This document shows, piece by piece, positions 1-8,849 of a DNA stretch of 64,000 nt (its first letter is position 1; every line of letters starts with the position of its first letter). Location: assembly GCF_014651495.1 (NCBI RefSeq), contig NZ_BMWZ01000003.1, positions 496,001-560,000 on the forward strand. Direction: 5' to 3'. This DNA is from Algibacter mikhailovii. GTDB lineage: Bacteria > Bacteroidota > Bacteroidia > Flavobacteriales > Flavobacteriaceae. The notes under the pieces are model-generated. The model ran no database searches. It saw only the letters and a program-made list of their open reading frames with translations, and had not been told where the DNA came from. The translations under genes and the position numbers were made by a program.

Positions 1-340
1 TGGATTTAACTCCATAACCGTAGTGATAAGGCAATATTTTCTAGATCTAAACAAGTAGTTCTGAAACGCATACATTTCCTAAAACGCCACTTAAAGACCA
101 ATTAAAAAGCGTTCTCTAGACATTCTTGTCCAAGCTTAGCATGTATGCCATACAGATATGCGTTTGCACTACCAACTTTGTGCTGCAACTATAATGACAG
201 TTTAAAATGAAAACATACCACTATAAACTATTTAGTATGGATGAAATTCAATCTAAAAGAAATTACGAAAGTTGGCCTACCAGAAAAAGCAATATCCTTT
301 AAAAACTAAAATAAGCTTAGACCATGACATATTTAAAACA
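1..340. other. Left-edge non-coding stretch
   Basis: No convincing gene. One frame on the plus strand is open from the edge to a stop at 56-58 and could be the last codons of a gene outside the window, but 19 codons give nothing to recognise. A 31-codon ATG ORF at 207-302 has no recognisable motif and no clear promoter, so I do not call it. The stretch ends at the tRNA terminator. Confidence 0.4.
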
Positions 341-373
341 AAAAAAGCTTGATGAAATTCATCAAGCTTTTTT
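341..373 (-). terminator. Rho-independent terminator of tRNA-Val
   Basis: Near-perfect hairpin. The arm AAGCTTGATGA pairs with TCATCAAGCTT across an AAT loop and is flanked by A and T runs, so it could work on both strands. It lies 8 bases past the 3' end of the minus-strand tRNA. Confidence 0.8.
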
Positions 374-381
374 CTTTGAAG

Positions 382-456
382 TGGGCGCGAAGGGATTCGA
401 ACCCCTGACCCCTTGGGTGTAAACCAAGTGCTCTGAACCAACTGAGCTACGCGCCC
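382..456 (-). tRNA. tRNA-Val (anticodon UAC)
   Basis: Read on the minus strand, the 75 bases fold as a full cloverleaf. The acceptor stem is GGGCGCG/CGCGCCC with discriminator A, and the D arm is GCTC/GAGC. The anticodon stem is CTTGG/CCAAG around the loop TTTACAC, which gives anticodon TAC (valine GUA/GUG codons). The T arm has the TTCGAAT loop. The 3' CCA is not encoded and would be added by CCA-adding enzyme. It has its own promoter and terminator, so it looks like a single-gene transcription unit. Confidence 0.97.
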
Positions 457-472
457 TTATTATTAGGAGGTG

Positions 473-502
473 CAAATATAATCTAGTTTTTAACATTGCA
501 AA
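473..502 (-). promoter_or_regulatory. Bacteroidota-type promoter of tRNA-Val
   Basis: On the minus strand TTTG (502-499) is followed after 18 bases by TATATTTG (480-473). This matches the -33 TTTG / -7 TAnnTTTG consensus of Bacteroidota housekeeping promoters. It sits 17 bases before the mature tRNA 5' end. Confidence 0.65.
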
Positions 503-520
503 AGTTTTTTTTAAAAAATT

Positions 521-1738
521 TTAAATTATTTCTGCAACAACAAATGTACTCCCTCCAACAAAAATAAAATCATCTAAATCTGCCATTTCAATTGCCGATT
601 TATAAGCCTCATAAACAGAACGATAAGCACTACCATATAATCCGTATGCCCCAAAAGCCTTCTGAAGCTTATCTGCTTCTAATCCTCTAGGTATATCCGG
701 TTTACAGAAATAGTATTTGGCCGTTTTTGGCAATAAATCAGCAATAGAGTCTAAATCTTTATCGTTTACCACTCCAAAAACAATATGAAGTGTTTTATAG
801 TCTTCATTGCTGAGTTGATCCATTACATGGATTAAGCCTTCTCTATTATGTCCTGTATCACAAACAACCTTTGGCGATTGACATATTACCTGCCAACGTC
901 CTTTTAAGCCGGTGTGATCCACTACCTGCCCCAATCCATTAATTAGCTGTTCCTCTGAAACTGAAAAGCCACTTTTTCCAAGTTCCTTAATGGCTTGAAC
1001 TACCGTTTTTATATTTTTCGATTGATAACTACCCATTAAATCGGTCTTATAACTTTCAGACACTTCCTGATCAGCAAAATATATTTCAGAATTGTTTTGC
1101 ATTGCTAATTCCATAAATATAGGTGCTGTGGCGCTTTGGGTTTCTCCAATCACTACCGGTATATTAAGTTTAATAATGCCGCCTTTTTCAAAAGCAATAG
1201 CCTCAAGGGTATCCCCTAAGAATTGCATGTGATCTAAACCTATATTCGTTATTACCGAAACTTCAGGGGTAACAATGTTAGTTGAATCTAAACGTCCTCC
1301 CATACCAACCTCAATAACCGCTATATCTATTTTCTCTTTAGAGAAATAATCAAATGCCATACCCACAGTCATCTCAAAAAAAGACAACTGATTATTTTCA
1401 AAAAATGCCTTATTCTCTTGGATAAATTCTACGACATTTGCCTTACTAATTTCTTTGCCGTTTATTTTTATACGCTCCCTAAAATCTTTTAAATGAGGAG
1501 AAGTATATAAACCAACCTTATATCCCGCCTCCTGCAAAACAGAAGACAGCATATGACTTGTAGACCCTTTTCCGTTAGTACCAGCCACATGAATAGATTT
1601 AAAAACCTTCTCAGGGTTCCCTAAATGCTTTGCTAATAGTATAGTGTTTGATAAATCTTTTTTAAAGGCAGAACTACCTTGCTTTTGATACATTGGAAGC
1701 TGAGAAAACATCCAATTTAATGTATCTTGATAGTTCAT
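521..1738 (-). CDS. folC: Bifunctional dihydrofolate synthase / folylpolyglutamate synthase
   Basis: A Mur-ligase-family enzyme (405 aa, normal length) that joins L-glutamate to dihydropteroate and then extends the gamma-glutamyl tail of folates, using ATP in the cytoplasm. The P-loop VAGTNGKGST is at residues 51-60, the family motif GMGGRLDSTN at about 145-154, and NIGLDHMQFLG at about 165-175. A DTGHN box near residue 290 corresponds to the usual D-G-A-H-N. The ATG lies 3 bases after the stop of the TonB-like gene, so the two are almost certainly co-transcribed. This exbB-exbD-tonB-folC order is a positional link only; I see no functional reason for it. Family assignment is secure. Confidence 0.95.
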   Translation of the reverse strand: MNYQDTLNWMFSQLPMYQKQGSSAFKKDLSNTILLAKHLGNPEKVFKSIHVAGTNGKGSTSHMLSSVLQEAGYKVGLYTSPHLKDFRERIKINGKEISKANVVEFIQENKAFFENNQLSFFEMTVGMAFDYFSKEKIDIAVIEVGMGGRLDSTNIVTPEVSVITNIGLDHMQFLGDTLEAIAFEKGGIIKLNIPVVIGETQSATAPIFMELAMQNNSEIYFADQEVSESYKTDLMGSYQSKNIKTVVQAIKELGKSGFSVSEEQLINGLGQVVDHTGLKGRWQVICQSPKVVCDTGHNREGLIHVMDQLSNEDYKTLHIVFGVVNDKDLDSIADLLPKTAKYYFCKPDIPRGLEADKLQKAFGAYGLYGSAYRSVYEAYKSAIEMADLDDFIFVGGSTFVVAEII

Positions 1739-1741
1739 GTA

Positions 1742-2608
1742 TTATTCGCTTATTTTGAAGTTCACCCTAACAAATCCTATTTGCCTTGTAGGTGCTTTTG
1801 GATTTGCAGGCCACTTATGTGACAGTGCAATTTTTTTAGCTGGGTCTAATAAGCATTTAGCTGTATTAGTTGTGTATTTAACGCCGGGAACCGCCTCAAT
1901 TACATTGCCCTCTCTATTTACAACAATCTTAACTATTACCATTCCAGACTCGTTACAATCTTGAGATATTCTTTTAAATGAAGCGACACCCCTGCCCTTC
2001 AACCCATAACCAACACCGCCACTTCCAGATCCTTTACCTCCAAAATAACTTGCTGCGTAGGGATCACCATCCAACTGACCTTTATCACCAGCCACATTAT
2101 CATCACCTTCGCTACCGGTTTCAGTGCCTTCAGATTTACTCACACCTCCAATTAAGGCGTCTAACTTCTTCTTTTTCTCTTCTTGTTCACGCTTTTCTTT
2201 TGCTATGCGCTCGGCTTCAGCTTTTGCCTCAGCTTCGGCTTTTGCTTCTTCAAGCGCCTTTGCTTTGGCTTCTGCCTCTTTTTGTTTTTTAATAGCAATA
2301 GTTTCGGCATTATCCTCAGTAATAACTTCTTCCTCGGATTCTGCAGATTTAACGGGCTCAGCCTCTGACTTGGAAACATCTGGTTCTTCAGGCTCTACAA
2401 CTTCCTGCGGCTCAGATTTTACAGGTTTTAATGGTTGTTTATTCCCCGATCCTACCATGGAATTACCAAAATTAACAGCAACACCATATTCTTCAGGTGG
2501 GTCCATATAAGTTGTACCAACCACAAACAGTAAAAGCAACAAAATTATTGAAATTAACGCCGTTAATTTCGCAGAATTCCGCTCATGTTTGGTTTGCAAA
2601 TACTTCAT
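1742..2608 (-). CDS. TonB/TolA-like energy-transducing protein
   Basis: 288 aa. There is one N-terminal membrane segment (about 16-32), a proline/acidic linker, and then a strongly alanine/glutamate/lysine-rich stretch at about 105-155 that should form a long TolA-like helix. A glycine-rich linker leads to a C-terminal TonB-like domain at about 205-288. It follows exbB and exbD with 3-base gaps, so it is the periplasm-spanning arm of that proton-driven complex. Whether the complex energises outer-membrane import (Ton) or envelope constriction and stability (Tol) is not settled by sequence. The TolA-like helix argues for Tol, the C-terminal fold for Ton. No Pal or TolB gene is nearby. Confidence 0.85.
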   Translation of the reverse strand: MKYLQTKHERNSAKLTALISIILLLLLFVVGTTYMDPPEEYGVAVNFGNSMVGSGNKQPLKPVKSEPQEVVEPEEPDVSKSEAEPVKSAESEEEVITEDNAETIAIKKQKEAEAKAKALEEAKAEAEAKAEAERIAKEKREQEEKKKKLDALIGGVSKSEGTETGSEGDDNVAGDKGQLDGDPYAASYFGGKGSGSGGVGYGLKGRGVASFKRISQDCNESGMVIVKIVVNREGNVIEAVPGVKYTTNTAKCLLDPAKKIALSHKWPANPKAPTRQIGFVRVNFKISE

Positions 2609-2611
2609 CCC

Positions 2612-3004
2612 TTATTTTGGCTTTACAGCCAATATCACCTTAAATTTATTTCGATTTGCAATATCCATAACCTTCACTACGTTTTCAACAGGCACAGATT
2701 TTTCAGCACGCAAAACTATAGTGGGTTTCTCTTTTGAAGACAATGCCGCTAATAACTCATTTTCCAAGACACTCTCTCCAACACGTTTCTGATCTATGTA
2801 ATAGGTCAAATCTTTTTTTATACTTACTGCAACCGACTTTTTATTCTCAGTTTTCCCACTTGCCTTAGGCAGTAATATATCAATAGCATTGGTAGTCACT
2901 AAAGTAGAAGCAATCATAAAAAAGATAAGCAATAAGAATACAATATCTGTCATAGATGACATATTGAATTCTGGAGTTACTTTATTTCTCCCTCTAAAAT
3001 TCAT
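2612..3004 (-). CDS. exbD: ExbD/TolR-family proton-channel subunit
   Basis: 130 aa, usual length for the family. A short cytoplasmic N-terminus precedes one membrane helix at about 19-38 that carries the conserved proton-carrying Asp (D20 in SMTDIVFLLL). The rest is the periplasmic ExbD/TolR domain. It works with the ExbB/TolQ protein encoded immediately upstream (1-base gap) and passes proton-motive force to the TonB/TolA-like protein downstream. Confidence 0.93.
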   Translation of the reverse strand: MNFRGRNKVTPEFNMSSMTDIVFLLLIFFMIASTLVTTNAIDILLPKASGKTENKKSVAVSIKKDLTYYIDQKRVGESVLENELLAALSSKEKPTIVLRAEKSVPVENVVKVMDIANRNKFKVILAVKPK

Positions 3005-3005
3005 A

Positions 3006-3707
3006 CTATGCAGGTTCGTTTAAGTGATCTAAAAACTCTAATGAGTTTGCTTCCATTTGATAAACTACTTTATCTGTTTTAACAACCAAATGGTTATATG
3101 CCATATAGGCTACAATACCCACAATTAAACCAGCCACTGTAGTAGTCATAGCCGTATATAGGCCACTAGCTAAAACATCCATCTGAATGGTTCCACCAGC
3201 ATTCGCCAATTCAAAAATGGCTAAAATCATACCTATTACGGTACCTAAAAACCCAATCATTGGTGCCGCCCCGGAAATAGTAGCCAAAACGCTTACATTT
3301 TTTTCCAGTCCGTAAATTTCCAATCGGCCAGCATTTTCAATGGCTGTATTAATATCAGCTAAAGGTTTTCCTATTCTTGAAATCCCTTTTCCTATCAACC
3401 TAGACACTGGTGAATTCACCTGAGCACATAACATTTGTGCTGAATCAATTTTCCCATTACTTACATGGTCCTTTATCTGATTCATAAAATTAGCATCTAC
3501 ATTAGAGGCCGCCTTAATGGCAAAAATGCGTTCAAAATAAATATAAATAGCACCTACTAAAAGTAAAAACAAAACAGCAATAATAACTTGACCAGCAAGT
3601 CCTCCGCTACTTATTAATTCTATTATTGAAAGTGTTTTTTCAACGGATTCACCATCCGTAACAATCTCTGCTCCATCTTGAGCATCCTGTATTCCCATAC
3701 TTAACAT
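3006..3707 (-). CDS. exbB: ExbB/TolQ/MotA-family proton channel
   Basis: 233 aa with three predicted membrane segments (about 36-56, 140-165, 185-205) and a cytoplasmic loop between the first two, the standard ExbB/TolQ topology. The glycine/alanine-rich second segment (ISGAAPMIGFLGTVIGMI) is the family signature and lines the proton path. It is the first gene of exbB-exbD-tonB-folC. Upstream nhaD ends 51 bases before it on the same strand, so it may also be read from the nhaD transcript. A start at Met4 is equally possible. Confidence 0.93.
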   Translation of the reverse strand: MLSMGIQDAQDGAEIVTDGESVEKTLSIIELISSGGLAGQVIIAVLFLLLVGAIYIYFERIFAIKAASNVDANFMNQIKDHVSNGKIDSAQMLCAQVNSPVSRLIGKGISRIGKPLADINTAIENAGRLEIYGLEKNVSVLATISGAAPMIGFLGTVIGMILAIFELANAGGTIQMDVLASGLYTAMTTTVAGLIVGIVAYMAYNHLVVKTDKVVYQMEANSLEFLDHLNEPA

Positions 3708-3758
3708 ATAATAATTATCTAATGAACTTAATAACGTACTTAATTCTCTTTCCGTATA

Positions 3759-5150
3759 TTAAAATAATGTTCTTGTGAATAAAAAGACTAATGCCCCTGC
3801 TATGAATCCGGATAAAGCTAAAATTGATATCTTTTTGAGATACCAGAAAAAATCTATTTTTTCCATACCCATTGCTACAACTCCAGCAGCTGAACCTATG
3901 ATCAACATACTTCCTCCTGTACCAGCGGAATACGCAATGAAATGCCATAGTTGATCGTCTAAAGCAGCACTAAACATACCTAAACTAGCAGCTACTAATG
4001 GCACATTATCAATTACTGCAGATCCTACACCTAACAATAGCACCACCAAATCTGACACTTTCGTACCTACCATTTCTGTACCAATCATAGGCACGCCTTC
4101 TTTAAGGGTTAATGCAAACCCGTATAATGTACCCAATGATTCTAATGCCGCCACGGCCATTAAAATTCCGAGGAAAAACAAGATACTTGGCAACTCAATT
4201 TTTGATAACGAATAATGTACAGGACTATGAAGTGCGTGAGCATCACTCTCTTCGGCACCGTGCTCTGTCATACTAAACTTGGAACTACTATAAATCTCAG
4301 CAAAAGTTGCCACAACACCTAGAGACAACATCATACCTACATAAGGCGGTAAATGTGTAACAACCTTAAAAATAGGCACAAAAACAATAGCTCCTAAACC
4401 TAAATACAACATAGTAGCACTAAACTTACTTTTTGGTTTTTCTTCAACAACTTCAACATCTAACTCCCCTTTAAATACAGGTAAAAAAGTGGCTATTAAC
4501 GTTGGCACTACCATACATATAAGCGATGGTAAAAATAAGTATCCAAACAGGTGTCCTGTAGATACTTTATTTCCAATCCAAAGCATTGTTGTGGTTACAT
4601 CACCTATAGGTGACCAAGCACCACCTGCATTTGCAGCAATAATAATTAAACCTGCATACCAAATACGAATATTTCTATCCTTAACAATTTTTTGAAGTAT
4701 AGAAATAAGTACGATTGTAGCGGTTAAATTATCTATAATTGCAGATAAAATAAAGGCAAGAATGGCAAAAATCCATAAGATTTTACTCTTCTTTTTTGTC
4801 TTTATGAAGCCTTTTATTGTTGAGAAACCATCAAAATAGTCGATAATCTCAACTATAGTCATAGCCCCTAAAAGAAATACCAATATTTCAGAGGTTTTTC
4901 CTAGATGATGCAATAAGGTTTCCTCCATTAAATGCATTTTATCGTCGTGACCAAGCAAACCAAAACCATCTACTAAGGCATGTTCACCAGAATCAAACCA
5001 ATTTGGAAACGCATCAATGCCTAAGGCAATTAATGCCCAACAAATAGCCATCATGACTAGTGCCGGAATCAATTTATCTATTTTTATACTGTGCTCTAGG
5101 GTTATGGCTAAATAGCCAATAACAAATACTAAGATAATTGCTGCTTCCAT
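3759..5150 (-). CDS. nhaD: Na+/H+ antiporter, NhaD family
   Basis: 463 aa, about 12 hydrophobic segments, ion-transporter superfamily. The family-typical IIDNLTATIVLISIL (about 140) and VIDNVPLVAASLGMF (about 390) blocks are both present. The paired DN motifs in discontinuous helices are the expected ion-binding residues. NhaD exports Na+ (or Li+) in exchange for protons across the inner membrane, which fits a marine, sodium-cycling organism. It starts 13 bases after the dehydrogenase gene and probably shares its transcript. Confidence 0.93.
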   Translation of the reverse strand: MEAAIILVFVIGYLAITLEHSIKIDKLIPALVMMAICWALIALGIDAFPNWFDSGEHALVDGFGLLGHDDKMHLMEETLLHHLGKTSEILVFLLGAMTIVEIIDYFDGFSTIKGFIKTKKKSKILWIFAILAFILSAIIDNLTATIVLISILQKIVKDRNIRIWYAGLIIIAANAGGAWSPIGDVTTTMLWIGNKVSTGHLFGYLFLPSLICMVVPTLIATFLPVFKGELDVEVVEEKPKSKFSATMLYLGLGAIVFVPIFKVVTHLPPYVGMMLSLGVVATFAEIYSSSKFSMTEHGAEESDAHALHSPVHYSLSKIELPSILFFLGILMAVAALESLGTLYGFALTLKEGVPMIGTEMVGTKVSDLVVLLLGVGSAVIDNVPLVAASLGMFSAALDDQLWHFIAYSAGTGGSMLIIGSAAGVVAMGMEKIDFFWYLKKISILALSGFIAGALVFLFTRTLF

Positions 5151-5163
5151 AAATCTAATTTGA

Positions 5164-6390
5164 TTAAATAAGTTGTTCCAATGCTATTTCATAGGCGGTT
5201 GCACTGATTCCCGTTTTTGATTTGTTTTTATTGTATACTTTTTCTATCGCTTCTCTAATTCTATTTGAGGTATCATTAAAAATAGCCTCATCTGTCATTT
5301 GAACCTTACGCTCCATGAAATATGCAAATAAACGCGCCATCCCACAATTTGAAATAAAATCTGGAATTAAACTAACTTTATAGTCTGTATGTTCCATAAT
5401 TGGTCCAAAGAAAATCTCTTTATCGGCAAAAGGCACATTAGCTCCACAAGATATAACTTCTAATCCACTATCTATCATTTCATCAATCTGATGTATTGTT
5501 ACTAATCGCGAGGCCGCACAAGGTGCAAAAATTTGGGCATTTAAAGACCAAATTCTTTTATTTATTTCATCAAATGGAATTAATTTTTCGGCGACTAAGG
5601 TATTACTCTTTTTGGCTAGAAAAAAATGACATATATCATCAAATGAAAAACCTTCCTCATTAATGACCCCTCCAAAAACATCAATAATACCTACAATTTT
5701 TGCTCCCATTTTAGACAAATAAAATGCAGCAGAAGCACCAACATTACCAAATCCCTGTACTACGGCACATTTCCCCTTAATAGAGCCACCATAAATATTA
5801 TAATATTGCTTTACCGCTTCAGCGACACCAAAACCGGTGATCATATCTGCCACGGTATATTTTCTTGACACATCTGGAGAATACTGAGGATTCTCAATAA
5901 CCTTTATAACACCTTGACGCAATTGGCCTATTCTATTAATTTTATCCGCTTCAGTTGGTTTAAAATGCCCATTAAAAACACCCTCCTGAGGATGCCAAAC
6001 ACCACTTTGCTCTGTGATAGGGATTACTTCATTTGTTTCATCAATATTCAAATCACCACCCGTACCATAATAGCTCTTTAAAAGTGGAGATACAGCGGCA
6101 TACCATCGTTCTAAAACTTCTTTTTTTCTAGAATCATGAGGGTCAAAATTAATCCCAGATTTAGCACCACCAATAGCTGGACCAGAAACTGTAAATTTAA
6201 TTTCCATTGTTTTTGCTAGCGATAACACCTCGTTCATATCAAGTCCTTTGCGCATTCTAGTTCCTCCTCCTGAAGCCCCTCCACGCAGGGAGTTTATGAC
6301 TACCCATCCCTCCGCCTCAGTTTCAGAGTCTTTCCAATTAAAAACAATTTCGGGTGCCTTATTTTCGTACTTCTTTAATAATTCTTTCAT
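5164..6390 (-). CDS. Glu/Leu/Phe/Val dehydrogenase
   Basis: 408 aa NAD(P)-dependent amino-acid dehydrogenase that oxidatively deaminates an amino acid to its 2-oxo acid and ammonia. The substrate-binding block with catalytic Lys (GGAKSGI, K77), GTGGDLNID with the catalytic Asp (about 110-117) and a Rossmann stretch QGFGNVGASAAF (about 212-223) are all visible. Which amino acid is used cannot be read from sequence; in flavobacteria this branch is usually annotated only as Glu/Leu/Phe/Val. It heads the minus-strand block and has a candidate TATATTTG promoter at 6500-6507. Confidence 0.9.
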   Translation of the reverse strand: MKELLKKYENKAPEIVFNWKDSETEAEGWVVINSLRGGASGGGTRMRKGLDMNEVLSLAKTMEIKFTVSGPAIGGAKSGINFDPHDSRKKEVLERWYAAVSPLLKSYYGTGGDLNIDETNEVIPITEQSGVWHPQEGVFNGHFKPTEADKINRIGQLRQGVIKVIENPQYSPDVSRKYTVADMITGFGVAEAVKQYYNIYGGSIKGKCAVVQGFGNVGASAAFYLSKMGAKIVGIIDVFGGVINEEGFSFDDICHFFLAKKSNTLVAEKLIPFDEINKRIWSLNAQIFAPCAASRLVTIHQIDEMIDSGLEVISCGANVPFADKEIFFGPIMEHTDYKVSLIPDFISNCGMARLFAYFMERKVQMTDEAIFNDTSNRIREAIEKVYNKNKSKTGISATAYEIALEQLI

Positions 6391-6499
6391 TTCTATATAT
6401 AAATTGATTCATACTAATAACTTGTTCAATCTTCTGATACTTAAAAACCAAACGAAGCTAAAGCTGATTCATATAAAAAAGTTTAAATTATTATTGTAA

Positions 6500-6507
6500 C
6501 AAATATA
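6500..6507 (-). promoter_or_regulatory. Candidate -7 box for the dehydrogenase-nhaD block
   Basis: TATATTTG on the minus strand, an exact TAnnTTTG match, about 110 bases before the dehydrogenase ATG. No clear TTTG lies at the expected -33 distance, so support is partial. Confidence 0.4.
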
Positions 6508-6546
6508 AAAAACTAAAAAATGAATGGTAATAAATTTTTGTGATTT

Positions 6547-7611
6547 TTAGGAAAGGAATATGTTTCCCGAGCTATGATTTTTTGTGGCACCGGTCACACT
6601 TTTCAAACAATTATTTTGCCCTCTAAGCCTAAGTACGCCCAAAAAACCAAAAATAAGTGCTTCTTTAAACTCTAAGACATCTTGAGAAGGAATGATTATC
6701 ATACCATCTGTAAACGCTTTAATTCTTTCAATCAAAAAAGTATTGTATGCGCCTCCACCTGTAATCAAAATAGTCGCAGAAGTATTTGACTGGATTTGAT
6801 TGGCGATTTGAATCGCAACATGCTCCACAAATGTTCTTAAGACATCTTTAACCATTAAACTATAGGATTCAATTACCGGAAGCACATGCGTATTCACCCA
6901 CTCTAAACCTAATGATTTTGGATATGATTCGTTATAAAAAGGAAGACTATTCAAGACCTCTAACAAATGGGTATTTACGTTCCCTTCTGATGCATTTCTA
7001 CCTTCGGGGTCATAATCTAACTCCAGTTTATTTGCATAATAATTCAACACTATATTCACGGGAGCAATGTCATATGCAATCCGCTCTTCATTAACATCCA
7101 TCGAGATATTAGCAAAGCCACCAAGGTTTATGCAGTAGTCATATTCTGAAAACAAAAGCTTATCACCAATGGGAACCAAAGGAGCTCCCTGCCCTTTAAG
7201 TTGAACATCCTGAACTCTGAAATCACAAACTACGGTTAGATTCAATAACTGAGCCAATTCAGGCCTATTCCCTATTTGATAAGTCAATCCCTGATCCGGC
7301 TGATGCAATGCGGTGTGCCCATGCGAACAAACAGCATCAATATTTTTAATCTTGTACTTTCTTATGAAAGCATTTATAACGGTTCCGAGATAGGTCGTAT
7401 ATGCGACATCAATTTCTTGCAATTCTTCCAAAGACTTACTTACCAGATTGGCAAGTATGTCCCGCCATGAATCCTCATAATCAAAGGTTTCTGTATTTAA
7501 GATTTCAAAACGCCAATATTCTTCAAAATAGAATTTGGCTTGAATCAAATCTATTCCATCTAATGAGGTTCCTGACATCACCCCTACAACATGATATTCG
7601 TTTTTATTCAT
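6547..7611 (-). CDS. anmK: Anhydro-N-acetylmuramic acid kinase
   Basis: 354 aa sugar kinase of the ASKHA fold. It opens and phosphorylates 1,6-anhydro-MurNAc released from peptidoglycan, giving MurNAc-6-phosphate for recycling. The ATP-binding signature GVMSGTSLDGIDL is at 10-22, with QIGNRPELA and the ITGGGAYN block further on. Length is typical. It is separated from the dehydrogenase by about 155 bases and is divergent from the acyl-CoA dehydrogenase, so it is probably its own unit. No murQ or other recycling gene is in the window. Confidence 0.95.
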   Translation of the reverse strand: MNKNEYHVVGVMSGTSLDGIDLIQAKFYFEEYWRFEILNTETFDYEDSWRDILANLVSKSLEELQEIDVAYTTYLGTVINAFIRKYKIKNIDAVCSHGHTALHQPDQGLTYQIGNRPELAQLLNLTVVCDFRVQDVQLKGQGAPLVPIGDKLLFSEYDYCINLGGFANISMDVNEERIAYDIAPVNIVLNYYANKLELDYDPEGRNASEGNVNTHLLEVLNSLPFYNESYPKSLGLEWVNTHVLPVIESYSLMVKDVLRTFVEHVAIQIANQIQSNTSATILITGGGAYNTFLIERIKAFTDGMIIIPSQDVLEFKEALIFGFLGVLRLRGQNNCLKSVTGATKNHSSGNIFLS

Positions 7612-7659
7612 AGGGCGGTAAAAATAATAATCCTAATTAAATAATTCGCACTAATACCT

Positions 7660-7667
7660 TATATTTG
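7660..7667 (+). promoter_or_regulatory. Candidate -7 box for acyl-CoA dehydrogenase
   Basis: TATATTTG, exact TAnnTTTG match, 40 bases before the ATG at 7707. No good -33 TTTG is present at the usual distance. Confidence 0.45.
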
Positions 7668-7706
7668 TAGATATTTTTTACTGAAACAATAAATTTATTA
7701 CGAATT

Positions 7707-8849
7707 ATGGATTTTAGCCTCACTGAAGAACACATTATGATTCGAGATGCAGCTCGCGATTTTGCAAACACAGAACTACTTCCTGGTGTTATTGAACGCG
7801 ACAACCTACAAAAATTCCCAAAGGACCTTGTAAAAAAAATGGGCGATTTAGGTTTTTTAGGTATTATGGTAGACCCAAAATATGGCGGTAGCGGTATGGA
7901 TGCTATTTCCTATGTTCTCATTATGGAAGAACTATCAAAAATTGATGCTTCTGCATCTGTAATTGTTTCTGTAAACAATTCACTGGTTTGCTATGGCTTG
8001 GAAACTTATGGCACGGAAGAACAGAAAGAAAAATATCTTACAAAATTAGCAACAGGAGAATTTATTGGCGCTTTTTGCTTAAGTGAACCGGAAGCAGGAA
8101 GTGATGCTACCTCTCAAAAAACAACAGCCATAGACAAAGGCAGTCACTACCTTCTTAACGGTACAAAAAACTGGATTACAAATGGTGGTCGTGCGGATGT
8201 TTATATTGTTATTGCTCAAACCGATCGAGATAAAGGCTCACATGGAATCAATGCATTTATTGTAGAAAAAGGCACTGAGGGTTTCCATGTTGGACCTAAA
8301 GAAGATAAACTAGGAATTAGAGGTAGTGACACGCATACCTTGCAATTTAATGATGTAAAAATTCCTAAAAAAAATAGAATAGGGGTTAACGGCTCTGGAT
8401 TTCGGTTTGCAATGAAAACATTGTCTGGTGGACGTATTGGCATAGCAGCTCAGGCTCTAGGTATAGCATCCGGTGCTTTTGAGTTAGCTCGTAAATACTC
8501 TAAAGAACGTAAAGCTTTTGGTACCGAAATCTGCAATCATCAAGCTATTGCTTTTAAACTTGCTGACATGGCAACCGACATTGAAGCTGCAAGACAGCTT
8601 GTTATGAAAGCAGCCTGGGAAAAAGATCAAGGCAAAAATTACGATTACTCTAGTGCCATGGCAAAATTATACGCTTCAAAGGTTGCTATGGAACATACTG
8701 TAGAGGCCGTTCAAATTCATGGCGGTAATGGTTTTGTAAAAGAGTATCATGTAGAACGCCTTATGCGAGATGCGAAAATCACACAGATCTATGAAGGCAC
8801 TTCTGAAATCCAAAAAATAGTTATTTCAAGAAGTCTGCTTAGAGATTAG
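7707..8849 (+). CDS. Acyl-CoA dehydrogenase (short-chain type)
   Basis: 380 aa flavoenzyme that introduces the 2,3 double bond into acyl-CoA in beta-oxidation or branched-chain degradation and passes electrons to ETF. The FAD/substrate block CLSEPEAGSDA (about 131-141) and the C-terminal signature IYEGTSEIQ, whose Glu363 is the expected catalytic base, are present. Sequence and length resemble the butyryl-CoA dehydrogenase group. It stands alone on its strand and its last 4 bases overlap the 3' end of the antiporter gene on the opposite strand. Confidence 0.93.
   Translation: MDFSLTEEHIMIRDAARDFANTELLPGVIERDNLQKFPKDLVKKMGDLGFLGIMVDPKYGGSGMDAISYVLIMEELSKIDASASVIVSVNNSLVCYGLETYGTEEQKEKYLTKLATGEFIGAFCLSEPEAGSDATSQKTTAIDKGSHYLLNGTKNWITNGGRADVYIVIAQTDRDKGSHGINAFIVEKGTEGFHVGPKEDKLGIRGSDTHTLQFNDVKIPKKNRIGVNGSGFRFAMKTLSGGRIGIAAQALGIASGAFELARKYSKERKAFGTEICNHQAIAFKLADMATDIEAARQLVMKAAWEKDQGKNYDYSSAMAKLYASKVAMEHTVEAVQIHGGNGFVKEYHVERLMRDAKITQIYEGTSEIQKIVISRSLLRD

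Noticed and set aside
207-302. 31-codon ORF near the left edge
   Set aside because: No motif or promoter; too short to support from sequence alone.
2124-2510. Long plus-strand frames opposite the TonB/TolA-like gene
   Set aside because: They are mirror frames of the Ala/Glu/Lys-rich repeat; the minus-strand gene has clear domains and operon context.
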